64,000 nucleotides of DNA, taken from Actinomyces gaoshouyii (GTDB lineage: Bacteria; Actinomycetota; Actinomycetes; Actinomycetales; Actinomycetaceae). The notes beneath the pieces were generated by a model. The model searched no databases and was not told where the DNA came from. It worked only from the letters and a program-made list of their open reading frames with translations. The position numbers and the translations under genes were made by a program. The stretch is from assembly GCF_002072175.1 (NCBI RefSeq), contig NZ_MVIV01000001.1, forward strand, positions 1 to 64,000, written 5' to 3'. Positions 9,284 to 18,380 of the stretch are shown here, piece after piece (the stretch's first letter is position 1; each line of letters starts with the position of its first letter).

Positions 9284-10756
9284 TCAGTCCTCCCCGCCGG
9301 GGGCGCCGGGACCATCCGAGTCGGGGCTCTCGTCCCGCTTCCCGCGCCCGCCCTGATCGGCCCTGTCCGCCTCTCGGGCGGCGTCGGTGTAGCCCAGGGT
9401 GCCGTCGAGCAGCGAGGCGAGATCGGCGTCCATGTCCTTGTCCGCCTGCCGCATCGTCAGGAAGTCCTCGGGGTGGGCGAGCTCGGAGGCGGTGGGCATG
9501 ACATCGGGGTGCTGCCAGAAGGCGTCGCGCTCGGCATCGCCGGCCTGCGAGCCGATGCGCCGCCACAGCTCGGCTGCCTCACGGGCGAGCCGGGGGCGGA
9601 ACTCCAGGCCGATGAGCTGGGCGAAGACCTGCTCAGCGGGGCCGCCGGCGGCGCGACGGCGCCGCATCATCTCGGCCAGCGCCATGCCTCGCGGCAGATG
9701 CGGGGCGATCGCCCGCTCGGTGACCACCTGCACCCAACCCTCGATGAGGGCCAGGAGGGTCTCGAGGCGGCCGAGGGCCTCGAGCTGCTCGGGACTGGAC
9801 TGCGGGGAGAACATCCCCCCGGCCAGGGCCGCCTGGATCGCCTCGGGGTCATGCAGATCCACCTGCGCCACGGCTGCCTCGACGGCGTCTGTGTCGATGG
9901 CGATGCCGCGGGCGTAGGCCTCAACGGCGCTCATGACCTGCCCGCGCAGCCAGGGGACATGCGCGTAGAGGCGCGCGGTGGCGGCCTCCCGCACGGCGAA
10001 GAACATCCGCACCTCCTCCTCGTCCTCCTCCAGCTCGGCGGCGAAGGCGCTGATATTGGCGGGTAGGAGGGCGGTGCCGGGCTCACGGGTCAGCGGCAGG
10101 CCGACCTCGGTGGAGGCGACGGCCTCCTGCGCGAGCCGCCCGATGGCGTGGCCGAGCTGCATGCCGAAGGCGGCGCCGGCCATGGTGCGCATGATCGCCT
10201 CCAGGGCGCCGACCTGTTTGGCGGCCTCATCCACCGCCTCGCCCATGTCCCGCATCTGGTGGGTGAGGGCCTCGAAGAGGGCGCGAGTGGCGGCCTGGGC
10301 GACGGGCGCGCAGACGTCCTTCCACACGGGCATGGTCTGAGTGACCCAGGCCTCTCGGCTCCAGGCCTCGCGCCCGCCGGGGGCCGGCATGAGCTCGGTA
10401 GCGGTGTCCAGCCAGAGATCGGCGACGGTCAGGGCCCGGCGGATGGCCTGGGCCTGCGCGGCCGTGACGGTGGGGTCGCCTGCCCCCTCACGCGCCTGCT
10501 GGAGGGCGAGGTCACGGCCCATGGTCCAGTTGACGGGCTGGGATGAGGAGGCGGCGAACATCTGGGACAGCTGCGCGCGCATCGCCATCGCCTGCCCGGG
10601 GCTCATGCGCGCGAGCTCTTCCATCCCGCCCATCGAGGCGAGCTGCTCGGGGGCGATGCCGGAGGATCGCAGGGCGGCGACGGCGTCGCGCGCGGTCTGC
10701 GGCCCGAGGATCGCGGAGAGGAGCTCCTCAAGGGTCTCGAAGGGGTCCTCGCTCAT
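9284..10756 (-). CDS. Zinc-dependent metalloprotease-like protein (DUF2342 family)
   Basis: A 490-residue actinobacterial protein of the family first annotated as F420-biosynthesis associated and later as zinc-dependent metalloprotease. Visible family features are REAATARLYAHVPWLRGQVM around residue 265, the EGWVQVVTERAIAPHLPRG segment, and a basic MMRRRRAAGGPAEQ stretch. No classical HExxH is present, so catalysis is uncertain. Start at 10756 has a strong AGGGAGGAA site; the frame stays open far upstream but that extension overlaps the divergent PDZ-protease gene and has antisense composition. It sits next to a PDZ/Lon protease, as in many actinobacteria. Confidence 0.85.
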   Translation of the reverse strand: MSEDPFETLEELLSAILGPQTARDAVAALRSSGIAPEQLASMGGMEELARMSPGQAMAMRAQLSQMFAASSSQPVNWTMGRDLALQQAREGAGDPTVTAAQAQAIRRALTVADLWLDTATELMPAPGGREAWSREAWVTQTMPVWKDVCAPVAQAATRALFEALTHQMRDMGEAVDEAAKQVGALEAIMRTMAGAAFGMQLGHAIGRLAQEAVASTEVGLPLTREPGTALLPANISAFAAELEEDEEEVRMFFAVREAATARLYAHVPWLRGQVMSAVEAYARGIAIDTDAVEAAVAQVDLHDPEAIQAALAGGMFSPQSSPEQLEALGRLETLLALIEGWVQVVTERAIAPHLPRGMALAEMMRRRRAAGGPAEQVFAQLIGLEFRPRLAREAAELWRRIGSQAGDAERDAFWQHPDVMPTASELAHPEDFLTMRQADKDMDADLASLLDGTLGYTDAAREADRADQGGRGKRDESPDSDGPGAPGGED

Positions 10757-10936
10757 GGGGTTCCTCCCTGGCGGTGGTGACTGGCTGGCGTCGAGGCGGT
10801 GCCGTAAGACGGGCGCCGAGGGAGCGCCCGCCGGGCACAGGATGATCGTGCCATGGGCGCCTGCGCGCCGGGTGCGCGCTTCGCCGGCAGCGCGATGACG
10901 CGAGGGGCGGGTGGGCGCGGCGCTGCCCCGTGGGTC

Positions 10937-12160
10937 ATGATGGGGCCCGTGACCGAGCATCCTGTCCCGGCGCTCCCAGCCCCCGGCGCGCCCGCCAACG
11001 CACCGACCGCCGTAGCCCCGGACGCGGGGGCCGCCCCTGAGGCCGCCGCCGGGGGCCGCCCGCGCATCGCCCACCCGTGGCGCTGGCTCCTGGCCTGGGT
11101 GGCTTTGGGGATCCTGGCCTTCATCGCGGCGGCGACGATCCCCGTCCCGAAGGTCATCGAGAGCCCGGGACGGACCTGGAACGTGCTCGGCACCGTTCAG
11201 TCCGAGGGCCAGTCCACCGACCTCATCAGCGTCTCGGGCGCCGAGACCTATCACGCGCAGGGAGCGCTGCGGATGACCACGGTGGCGGTCTCCGGCTGCC
11301 CGGGTTACCCGGTGACCGCGCTGGACGTCATCCACGCCTGGTTCGACTCCGATGAGGTCGTGCTCGACCGCGACCAGGTCTGCCCCGAAAGCGTCACCGC
11401 CGAGCAGCAGCACAAGGTGGAGCAGGCCCAGATGACGAGCTCGCAGGACGCGGCGGTGACCGCCGCGCTCATGGAGACCGGGTTGGCGGACTCCATGGTC
11501 CTCACCGTGCGGGGGACCACGCAGGAGCGGGGCGACGGCGTGTTCAAGGCCGGGGATGTCATCCGCACGATCACGCCCGCGGGCGGGCAGACGACGACCC
11601 TGACCACCTACGCCCAGCTCCAGGAGCTCATGACCACCATCGTGCCGGGCGCCCAGGTCCAGGTCGTGGTGAGCCGCGACGGGCGGGACATCACCCTGGC
11701 GATGACGACCCTCGCCCCGGGCCGGGACTCGGGCCGTGAGGGCTCGCTCCTGGGCGTCATGCTCGATGTGCGCGCGAAGTCGGATGTCAACGCGACCTTC
11801 TCCCTGTCGGACGTGGGCGGGCCGAGCGCCGGCTCGATGTTCGCCCTCGGCATCGTCGACAAGATCACCCCGGGGGATCTCACCGGCGGCAAGGACATCG
11901 CCGGCACGGGGACGATCTCCTCCGATGGCACGATCGGGCCGATCGGCGGCATCGCTCAGAAGATGGCGGGCGCTTCCAACGCCGGGTCGCGCTATTTCCT
12001 CGCCCCCGCGAGCAACTGCGGGGACGTCCTGGGCCATGAGCCCGAGGGCATGGAGGTCTACGCGGTGTCCAATCTGCATGAGGCGGTGCGGGCCGTCGAG
12101 GGCATCGCCGCCGACGACGCCTCGTCCCTCACCACCTGCCAAGCGGTCGCCTCCCGCTAA
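10937..12160 (+). CDS. PDZ and Lon-type (S16) membrane-anchored protease, YlbL-like
   Basis: About 407 residues: a Pro/Ala-rich cytoplasmic start, one membrane helix (WRWLLAWVALGILAFIAAAT), a PDZ domain (GDGVFKAGDVIRTI) and a C-terminal S16 protease domain. The catalytic serine lies in DVGGPSAGSMFALGIVDKIT and the lysine in GGIAQKMAGA, giving the Ser-Lys dyad. It would act on extracytoplasmic or membrane proteins. The start is uncertain: ATGs at 10937 and 10940 and a GTG at 10949 are all possible, and none has a strong ribosome site. It is divergent from the DUF2342 gene, with about 180 bases between starts. Confidence 0.85.
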   Translation: MMGPVTEHPVPALPAPGAPANAPTAVAPDAGAAPEAAAGGRPRIAHPWRWLLAWVALGILAFIAAATIPVPKVIESPGRTWNVLGTVQSEGQSTDLISVSGAETYHAQGALRMTTVAVSGCPGYPVTALDVIHAWFDSDEVVLDRDQVCPESVTAEQQHKVEQAQMTSSQDAAVTAALMETGLADSMVLTVRGTTQERGDGVFKAGDVIRTITPAGGQTTTLTTYAQLQELMTTIVPGAQVQVVVSRDGRDITLAMTTLAPGRDSGREGSLLGVMLDVRAKSDVNATFSLSDVGGPSAGSMFALGIVDKITPGDLTGGKDIAGTGTISSDGTIGPIGGIAQKMAGASNAGSRYFLAPASNCGDVLGHEPEGMEVYAVSNLHEAVRAVEGIAADDASSLTTCQAVASR

Positions 12161-12480
12161 CCCCCCTCGGATCGAGACCGGTCGAAAAACGCGCCGAGAC
12201 CGGGCCCCGTCCACAGGCACCCGACGCGCGCTCCCGCGCGCCGGGCTGTGGTTCACGAGTGGGTCAGGGGCTCTCCGAAGACCCGGTGCTCAGCGGGGTC
12301 CCAGGCGACCGCGGCGTCGAAAACTGTTCTCGGCCTGCAGAGGCGGGCGGTTTTCCACAGATCCGCCCGCGCCCCTGGCACGACGCCGTCTGAGGTGCCA
12401 GGCTGATCCCGGCCGCCCCGCTACCGGCTCACCGGTCCCCCGTTCCCATGTTCCCACGGCGGCCGTGAGGAGAGCGTCAT
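12161..12480. other. 320-base gap with a small hairpin
   Basis: Between two plus-strand genes. A perfect 8-bp stem (12343-12350 with 12363-12370) may terminate the protease transcript, and a weaker 7-bp stem follows near 12375. No gene is supported here. Confidence 0.4.
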
Positions 12481-13428
12481 ATGCGCCTGCGCGGAGCATC
12501 CCCCGTCCTGTGGCGGGGCCCAGGAGAGTGCCAGATCGGGGCCGAGGCGGGCAACGCCGTCGTCCTCAAGGGGATTAGCGCGGCGGAGCAGCGGCTCATC
12601 GACCGCCTCGACGAGGGCGTCGACCGGGTCTCGCTGTCCCGCTCAGCGCGCCTGGTCGACCTGCCCCTGCGCCGCGCCCGCGAGCTCGTGGGCAGGCTGC
12701 GCGAGGCCGGGATGCTGCGCGAGGAGCCGCTCCCGGGCGAGGGGCGCGAGGCCGACGACCTCCTGTACTGGGAGCGCCTGCGCTCCCCCGGCGGCGCCTC
12801 GGCGCGCGCCCACCGCCTGGGCGAGGCCCGCTTGGCGGTCCTGGGGCGCCTCGACGGCGGGGCGCCGAGGATGATCGCCCGTGAAGCCATCGCCTTCCTC
12901 GCCGAGGCCGGGGTGGGCACGGTCCTGGCCGAGGATCAGGCCTTCGACGCCGCTGTCGCTCAGTCCTTCCCGACGACGGCGCGACGGGCTCCGCTGCGCA
13001 CGACTCCCGACCTCATGCTCACCGTGGAGCCGCATCTCATCGATCCGGTCCGGGCGCGGAGCCTGGCACGGGCCGACGCCCCGCATCTGCCGGTGGTGGT
13101 GCGGGAGGTGAGCGTGCGAGTCGGCCCGCTCCTGGAGCCGGGCCGGGCCCTGTGCGCGGCCTGCCTCGATCTGCATGAGCGGGACGCCGACCCGCGTTGG
13201 CCGGCGGTGGCCACGCAGGAGCGCGGTCTGCCCGCGCCGCGCATCGAACGGCTTCTGGCGCATCAGGCGTCGGGGCTCGTGGCGAGGACGGTCCTGGAGG
13301 TTCTGGCCGATGGGCCGGGGGCGTGGGCGGGCCGCAGCCTGGAGATCTCCGGGGCCGAGCCCCTGGGGCTGGAGCGGCGGTGGCAGCCGCATCCGGAGTG
13401 CGCCTGCGCGGCGCTGGAATCGCAATAG
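12481..13428 (+). CDS. Cyclodehydratase/ThiF-related (TOMM-type) protein, orphan
   Basis: A 315-residue protein resembling the actinobacterial proteins labelled bacteriocin-biosynthesis cyclodehydratase-domain or TOMM leader-binding. The giveaway is GRALCAACLDLHERDADPRW followed by a late HPECACA, giving CxxC and CxC pairs that could bind zinc. The N-terminal part (about 25-90) looks like a winged helix. No YcaO, dehydrogenase, precursor peptide or transporter is nearby, so a peptide-modifying role is unsupported; similar orphans beside uvrD2 are widespread in actinobacteria and may have another job. It converges on the helicase gene with 13 bases between stops. Confidence 0.75.
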   Translation: MRLRGASPVLWRGPGECQIGAEAGNAVVLKGISAAEQRLIDRLDEGVDRVSLSRSARLVDLPLRRARELVGRLREAGMLREEPLPGEGREADDLLYWERLRSPGGASARAHRLGEARLAVLGRLDGGAPRMIAREAIAFLAEAGVGTVLAEDQAFDAAVAQSFPTTARRAPLRTTPDLMLTVEPHLIDPVRARSLARADAPHLPVVVREVSVRVGPLLEPGRALCAACLDLHERDADPRWPAVATQERGLPAPRIERLLAHQASGLVARTVLEVLADGPGAWAGRSLEISGAEPLGLERRWQPHPECACAALESQ

Positions 13429-13441
13429 GCCGGGCGGTGCC

Positions 13442-15553
13442 CTAACCGGTCTGCTCGCGAACGATGGCGAGGACGGCCTCGGAGTAGGCCTCTATCTTGA
13501 CCGGGCCCACGCCGCGGATGAGGGCGAGCTGCTGACGGGTGCCTGGTTTGACGACGGCGATGGACCGCAGCGTCGTATCCGTGAAGACCGTGTAGGCCGG
13601 CACGGAGCGCCCCTTGGCCTCCTCGGCCCGCCAGGCGCGCAGGGTCTCGAACAGGGCGATGGTGGCGGGATCGTTCTCCTGCTCGAAGAGGGCGGCGGCC
13701 TCCTTGGCGCGCTCGCGCGGCGAGGAGCCGCCGCCCCGACGTCGCGCCCCGCTTCCCGCGGTGTCGGCGTCGGTGGGCCAGATGCCATCGAGGAAGCGGG
13801 AGTGGCGGCGGGAGGCGCGGCCCCCGGGATGACGGGCGCGGGCGTAGGAGATGAGGAGGTGCTCGCGGGCGCGGGTGACACCCACGTAGAGCAGGCGCCG
13901 CTCCTCCTCCAGGGCGGCGGTCCCCTCGGCCAGGGAGATCGGCAGGAGCCCCTCGCAGGTGCCGATGAGGAGCACCGCTTCCCATTCCAGGCCCTTGGCG
14001 GCGTGGAGGGAGGACAGGGTGACGCCGTCGACCGTGGGGGCGTTCTGCGCCTCGGCGCGCTCGGTGAGCTCGGCGATGAGGGTGTCGAGGCTGGAGCCGG
14101 GGCGGGGGGCGAGCTCATCCGCGAGGGAGATGATGGCGTTGAGGGAGTCCCAGCGCTCGCGCTGGGCGCCGCGGGCGGCGGGGGGCTGCTCGGCCCAGCC
14201 CTCGCGGGCGAGAATCTCCCGGGCGTCGCGGGCGACGTCCCCGGTGAGGATGGCGGCCTCGGTGCGGGCGGCGCCGCGCAGCAGCACCATGGCGCGCTTG
14301 ACCTCGTCGCGCTCGAAGAACCGCTCTCCGCCGCGCACGAGGTATCCGATGCCCGCGGAGGCCAGCGCCTGCTCAACGGCCTCGGACTGGGAGTTGGTGC
14401 GGTAGAGGACGGCGATCTCGGACAGGGGCACGCCGGTGGCGGTGAGCCGCCCCACCTGCTCGACGACGCCCGCGGCCTCGGCGGTGTCATCCGCGTAGGA
14501 GTCGAAGCGGACGGCGGGGCCGCTGGGGCGCTGGGCGACGAGCTCGACGGCTCCGGCGGGCAGGCGCAGTGCCCCTCCCCCGCGCCGTGAGCGGGCGAGC
14601 ACCCGGTTGGCCAGGGAGACGACCTGCGGAGTGGAGCGGTAGTCGCGATTGAGGCGGATGACGCGGGCGCCGTCGTACCGGGAGGCGAAACCGGTGAGGA
14701 AGTCCGGGGTGGCGCCGGCGAAGGAGTAGATGGTCTGGGAGACATCCCCGACGACGCACAGCTGGCGGCGCCGTCCGAGCCACAGGTCCAGCAGGCGCTG
14801 CTGGATCGGGGAGACGTCCTGGTACTCGTCGACCACGAAGTGCTTGTACTGGCTTCTCACTCGGGCGGCGATGTCCTCGCGCTCGGCGAGGATGCCGGCG
14901 AGGATGAGCAGGACGTCCTCGAAGTCGATGACACCGCGCTCGCTCTTGGCCTCCTCGTAGAGGTGGAGGACGGAGGCGATGGTGCCGGCGTCGAGCCCGG
15001 CGGCGCTGCGCCCGCGCGCGGTGGCGGCCTGGGCGTAGTCCTCGGGGAGGGTGTTGGTGACCTTGGCCCATTCGATCTCCGCGGCGAGGTCTCGGATGAG
15101 GGCGCGGTCCGTTCCCAAACCGAGGCGGGAGGTGGCGACGGCGATGAGGGGGGCCTTGCCGGGCTGGAGGGGGAGGATCTGCCCGCCGATGGCGCTGGGC
15201 CAGAAGTAGCGGAGCTGGCTGAGGGCGGCGGAGTGGAAGGTGCGGGCCTGGGCTCCCTCGATGCCCAGCGCGCGCAGGCGGCCGCGCAGCTCGCCCGCGG
15301 CCTTCTTGGTGAAGGTGAGGGCGAGGAGCTGATGGGGGTGGTAGGCGCCGACGGCGACGCCGTGCGCGATGCGGTAGGTGATGGCGCGAGTCTTGCCGGT
15401 GCCGGCGCCGGCGAGCACGCATAGGGCGCCCTCCAGGTGCTCGGCGACAGCGCGCTGATCGGGGTCGAGGGCGTCGAGCAGCTGGGCGGGGCTCAGCGGC
15501 CGCCCGGCCCGGGTGGGGCCGAGGACGTCGGGGGTCGGGCTGGGCTTGCTCAT
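13442..15553 (-). CDS. uvrD2: UvrD2-type superfamily I DNA helicase with HRDC domain
   Basis: A 703-residue 3'-5' helicase. Motifs in order: Q region LDPDQRAVAEH, Walker A GAGTGKT, Ia LALTFTKKAAGELRGR, II VVDEYQDVSP, III VVGDVSQTIYSFAGA, IV RLNRDYRS, V TLSSLHAAKGLEWEAV, VI LYVGVTRAREHLLISYA. The C-terminal 80 residues are an HRDC domain (LFETLRAWRAEEAKGRSVPA, LALIRGVGPVKIEAYSE). That combination is the mycobacterial UvrD2 plan, but the tetracysteine linker known there is absent: the linker here is Gly/Arg/Glu-rich with no cysteine. Start at 15553 gives MSKPSPTPD; the much longer open frame upstream is antisense to nudC. Confidence 0.9.
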   Translation of the reverse strand: MSKPSPTPDVLGPTRAGRPLSPAQLLDALDPDQRAVAEHLEGALCVLAGAGTGKTRAITYRIAHGVAVGAYHPHQLLALTFTKKAAGELRGRLRALGIEGAQARTFHSAALSQLRYFWPSAIGGQILPLQPGKAPLIAVATSRLGLGTDRALIRDLAAEIEWAKVTNTLPEDYAQAATARGRSAAGLDAGTIASVLHLYEEAKSERGVIDFEDVLLILAGILAEREDIAARVRSQYKHFVVDEYQDVSPIQQRLLDLWLGRRRQLCVVGDVSQTIYSFAGATPDFLTGFASRYDGARVIRLNRDYRSTPQVVSLANRVLARSRRGGGALRLPAGAVELVAQRPSGPAVRFDSYADDTAEAAGVVEQVGRLTATGVPLSEIAVLYRTNSQSEAVEQALASAGIGYLVRGGERFFERDEVKRAMVLLRGAARTEAAILTGDVARDAREILAREGWAEQPPAARGAQRERWDSLNAIISLADELAPRPGSSLDTLIAELTERAEAQNAPTVDGVTLSSLHAAKGLEWEAVLLIGTCEGLLPISLAEGTAALEEERRLLYVGVTRAREHLLISYARARHPGGRASRRHSRFLDGIWPTDADTAGSGARRRGGGSSPRERAKEAAALFEQENDPATIALFETLRAWRAEEAKGRSVPAYTVFTDTTLRSIAVVKPGTRQQLALIRGVGPVKIEAYSEAVLAIVREQTG

Positions 15554-15617
15554 CGGGGACAGCCTGCCACGACCCGCTGACGCATTCCGACGGCGCTTAT
15601 CGCGATCCTCCCGCAGC

Positions 15618-16769
15618 TCACGGTCGCTGCGGCACAACCGCCTCGGGACGGCCCTCGGCATTGCGCGCGGGCGTCTCGGGGAGCTCCCCGCCGTACCAGT
15701 CCTCGATGAGCAGGCGGGCGATGGAGGTGGGGCCGGGAAGGATGACCTTCCCGGCGGCCACGGCCTGCGCCAGCTCCGCGCGGGACAGGGTGACGGCGTC
15801 GGTGACCTCCTCGTCGTCGGGGCGCGCGGGCCCCTCGCCGGGGGCGAGGCGGGCGCGGTAGCCGAGCATGAGGGAGCGGGGGAAGGGCCAGGGCTGGGTG
15901 GCGACGTGCTCGACCGCCTCGACCCGCAGCCCGATCTCCTCGGCGACCTCCCTGGCGACGGCGGCCTCGGCGGACTCCCCCGCCTCGACGAATCCGGCGA
16001 CGGTGGAGTAGCGCAGGGGCGGCCAGGCGGCGCCGTGGACGAGGACGATGCGGTCGCGCTCATCGGTGACCGCCATGATGACGGCGGGGTCGGTGCGGGG
16101 GAAGGAGGTGGCCCCGCAGCCGCCGGGGCGCGGGCAGCGGCGGGCCCAGCCGGCCTCGCAGGGCTCGGTGCGGGCCCCGCAGGCGGCGCAGTGGGGGGCG
16201 GAGGCGTGCCAGGCAGACAGGGCGACGGCGGCGGTGGCGAGCCCGGCGTCGTGGGTGTCGAGGGCGGCGCCGACGGCGCGCAGCGCGGAGAGCGGGTTGG
16301 CCGCGAGGATCCGCTCGAGGTCGGCGCGGGGCCGCCGGGTTCCCTCGGCTTCCTGGGGATCGGTGGCAGTGGTGGCGGGGGCGCCGTCGGGAATGACGGC
16401 GGCGATCCAGCTGGCGCCCTCGGCATCCTGGCCCGGCCCTCCCGTTCTCCCCTCACTTGCAGCGCCACCGTGTGGGGAGCGGCCGAGGTAGATGAGGAGA
16501 AGCCCGCTCAGGTCCGCATCGGTGGCGCGCAGATCGGCCAGGCGCAGGTTCCCCGGCGCGGGCTCGAAGGGTGTGAGTCCGTCCAGGGGCAGGTCGGGGC
16601 GGATGGCGGGGGCCGCGAGCGCCACGCGCCCCCGGGCGTCGGCCAGGAGCAGCCGGGTGGCGGGATCGGCGGCGAGGCGCTCCAGGAGCCCCGGTTCGCT
16701 GCGGCGCGCGGTGTCCCGGTCGGTCTCATGAGGCGCGGTGGGACGGAGTGCGCTGGGTCTGGAGGACAT
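15618..16769 (-). CDS. nudC: NAD+ diphosphatase (NudC-type Nudix hydrolase)
   Basis: Hydrolyses NADH/NAD+, or NAD caps on RNA, to the mononucleotides. The 383-residue product has an N-terminal domain, a zinc ribbon with four cysteines (HCAACGART and RRCPRPGGCGATSFPR), a complete Nudix box (GFVEAGESAEAAVAREVAEE then IGL), and the NudC-specific QPWPFPRSLM motif. It has a 15-30 residue low-complexity insert before the ribbon. It is the gene upstream of uvrD2 on the same strand, 64 bases apart, so they may be cotranscribed. Confidence 0.92.
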   Translation of the reverse strand: MSSRPSALRPTAPHETDRDTARRSEPGLLERLAADPATRLLLADARGRVALAAPAIRPDLPLDGLTPFEPAPGNLRLADLRATDADLSGLLLIYLGRSPHGGAASEGRTGGPGQDAEGASWIAAVIPDGAPATTATDPQEAEGTRRPRADLERILAANPLSALRAVGAALDTHDAGLATAAVALSAWHASAPHCAACGARTEPCEAGWARRCPRPGGCGATSFPRTDPAVIMAVTDERDRIVLVHGAAWPPLRYSTVAGFVEAGESAEAAVAREVAEEIGLRVEAVEHVATQPWPFPRSLMLGYRARLAPGEGPARPDDEEVTDAVTLSRAELAQAVAAGKVILPGPTSIARLLIEDWYGGELPETPARNAEGRPEAVVPQRP

Positions 16770-16994
16770 GGGCCCACCATGCTCCCTTCCCCGCTCGTCT
16801 GCCCAACGGGTCCCAGCAGTTGGGGCGCCGCGCCGTCGATGGGTGCGGGTCTGGGCGGTCTTGGCCCCGGGGGATCCGACGACGGCGCAGAGGGCGATGC
16901 CTGCCCGCCAGCGCCTCGTGCCTCAGCGAGGGTTGGCGCATGGTATCGCGTCGGCCGGGAGCGTCCCCATCGGGCGATCCTCTAGGGTTCCTCC

Positions 16995-18275
16995 ATGCGG
17001 ACCTACCTCGATCATGCGGCGACAGCACCGACGCGCCCCGAGGTTTCCGAGCAGGTGGCGCGGGATATGGCTGAGATGGTCGGCGGCCTGGCGGGGGCGA
17101 ATCCGGCGGCGCTGCACGGCTCGGGCCGTGAGGCGGCGGGGCGCCTGGCCGAGGCGCGGGGCCGGATCGCGGCGGCCCTGGGGGTGGACGCGCACGAGGT
17201 GATCCTGACCTCTGGTGGGACGGAGTCCGATGGGCTCGTCGTGGCGGGGCGGGCCTTGGCGGTCCCGGGTGGGGTGCTGGCGGTCTCGGCGGTGGAGCAC
17301 CCGGCGGTGCTGGACTCGGCGAGGGCGGCGCAGGCGCGATTGGGGGCGCGCCTGCGGATTCTGGGGGTCGACAGCGCGGGGCTGGTGCGGCCGGAGACCG
17401 CGGCCGCGGTGGTGCGGGAGGCGCGCGAAGCACGGGAGGCCCCGGCGGATGGGGGCGCGGCCCGCCTCGAGGACGGGGGCGCGCCGGGGCCCGTGGCGCT
17501 GGTGAGCGTCATGGCGGCGAACAACGAGACGGGGGCCGTGCAGGATCTGGCGGGGATCGTCGCGGCGGTGCGGGAGGCGAGTGGCGCGCCGCGCCCGGGA
17601 CGGGCGGGATACGTGCCGGTGCATTGCGATGCGGTGGCGGCTGTGGGAAGGGCTCCGCTGGATGTTCACGGCTGGGGTCTGGACGCGGTGAGCATCTCCG
17701 GGCACAAGCTGGGCGCGCCGGTGGGCGTGGGGGCGCTGGTGGCCCGGCGCGATCTGGAGCTGGTGGCGCCGATGGGCGGGGGGCGCCAGGAGCGGGGCCT
17801 GCGCTCAGGCACGCAGGACGTGGTGGGCGCCCGCGCGCTCGCATTGGCTCTTGAGCTGGCGGTGGCCGAGCGGGAGGCGGAGGCGGCGCGTCTGGAGGGG
17901 CTGCGGGCCCGTCTGCTGGCGGGGGCGCTGGCGATCCCGGGGGCGCATGCGACCCTGCCGGAAGCAGCGCCGCATCTGCCCGGGACGGCTCATCTGTGGT
18001 TCGAGGCGGTGAGCGCGGAGGCGCTGCTCATGGCCCTGGACATGGCGGGCATCGACGCCTCGGCGGGGTCCGCCTGCCATGCGGGGGTGAGCGGCCCGAG
18101 CCATGTGCTGCTGGCGATGGGCCTGGGCGAGGAGGCGGCGCGGGGGACGCTGCGCTGCACGATGGGCGCGGGCACGTCTCCCGACGACGTCGAGCGCCTC
18201 CTGGCGGCCCTGCCCCGGGCGGTGGGGACGGCGCGGCGGGCGCATCGGGCCGGAGGTCTTCCGCGCGACACCTGA
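16995..18275 (+). CDS. Cysteine desulfurase (NifS/IscS class)
   Basis: PLP enzyme taking sulfur from cysteine for Fe-S clusters or tRNA thiolation. Motifs: YLDHAATAPTRPEV at the start, SGGTESDGL, VEHPAVLDSA, MAANNETGAVQ, the PLP lysine in SISGHKLGAPVGVGAL, RSGTQDV, and the active cysteine in SAGSACHAGVSGPS. Length (426) includes a Gly/Ala-rich insert around residues 140-155. In many actinobacteria such a gene lies directly upstream of mnmA; here mnmA is 14 kb away, on the other side of the CRISPR-Cas block, so MnmA may still be the sulfur acceptor. Confidence 0.92.
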   Translation: MRTYLDHAATAPTRPEVSEQVARDMAEMVGGLAGANPAALHGSGREAAGRLAEARGRIAAALGVDAHEVILTSGGTESDGLVVAGRALAVPGGVLAVSAVEHPAVLDSARAAQARLGARLRILGVDSAGLVRPETAAAVVREAREAREAPADGGAARLEDGGAPGPVALVSVMAANNETGAVQDLAGIVAAVREASGAPRPGRAGYVPVHCDAVAAVGRAPLDVHGWGLDAVSISGHKLGAPVGVGALVARRDLELVAPMGGGRQERGLRSGTQDVVGARALALALELAVAEREAEAARLEGLRARLLAGALAIPGAHATLPEAAPHLPGTAHLWFEAVSAEALLMALDMAGIDASAGSACHAGVSGPSHVLLAMGLGEEAARGTLRCTMGAGTSPDDVERLLAALPRAVGTARRAHRAGGLPRDT

Positions 18276-18339
18276 TGTAGCCACATTTGCAGCCATGACG
18301 GTTGTTCCGGTCTTCCCCTGACCTTCCGCGATACGAAGA

Positions 18340-18380
18340 ACCGATGCCCCTGAGGCCGTAGTGACCCCCGGGGCATCGGT
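18340..18380 (-). terminator. Hairpin ending the crRNA-like antitoxin transcript
   Basis: An 11-bp stem (18340-18350 with 18370-18380) around a 19-nt loop. On the minus strand it directly follows the second degenerate repeat and is followed by TTCTTCGT. It may also serve the cysteine desulfurase gene from the other side. Confidence 0.55.

Noticed and set aside
9284-12256. A single 990-residue fusion containing the DUF2342 protein
   Set aside because: The N-terminal half is antisense to the PDZ/Lon protease gene; a strong ribosome site precedes the ATG at 10756.
13442-16468. A 1008-residue helicase with a long Pro-rich N-terminus
   Set aside because: The extension is antisense to nudC; MSKPSPTPD at 15553 fits the family start.
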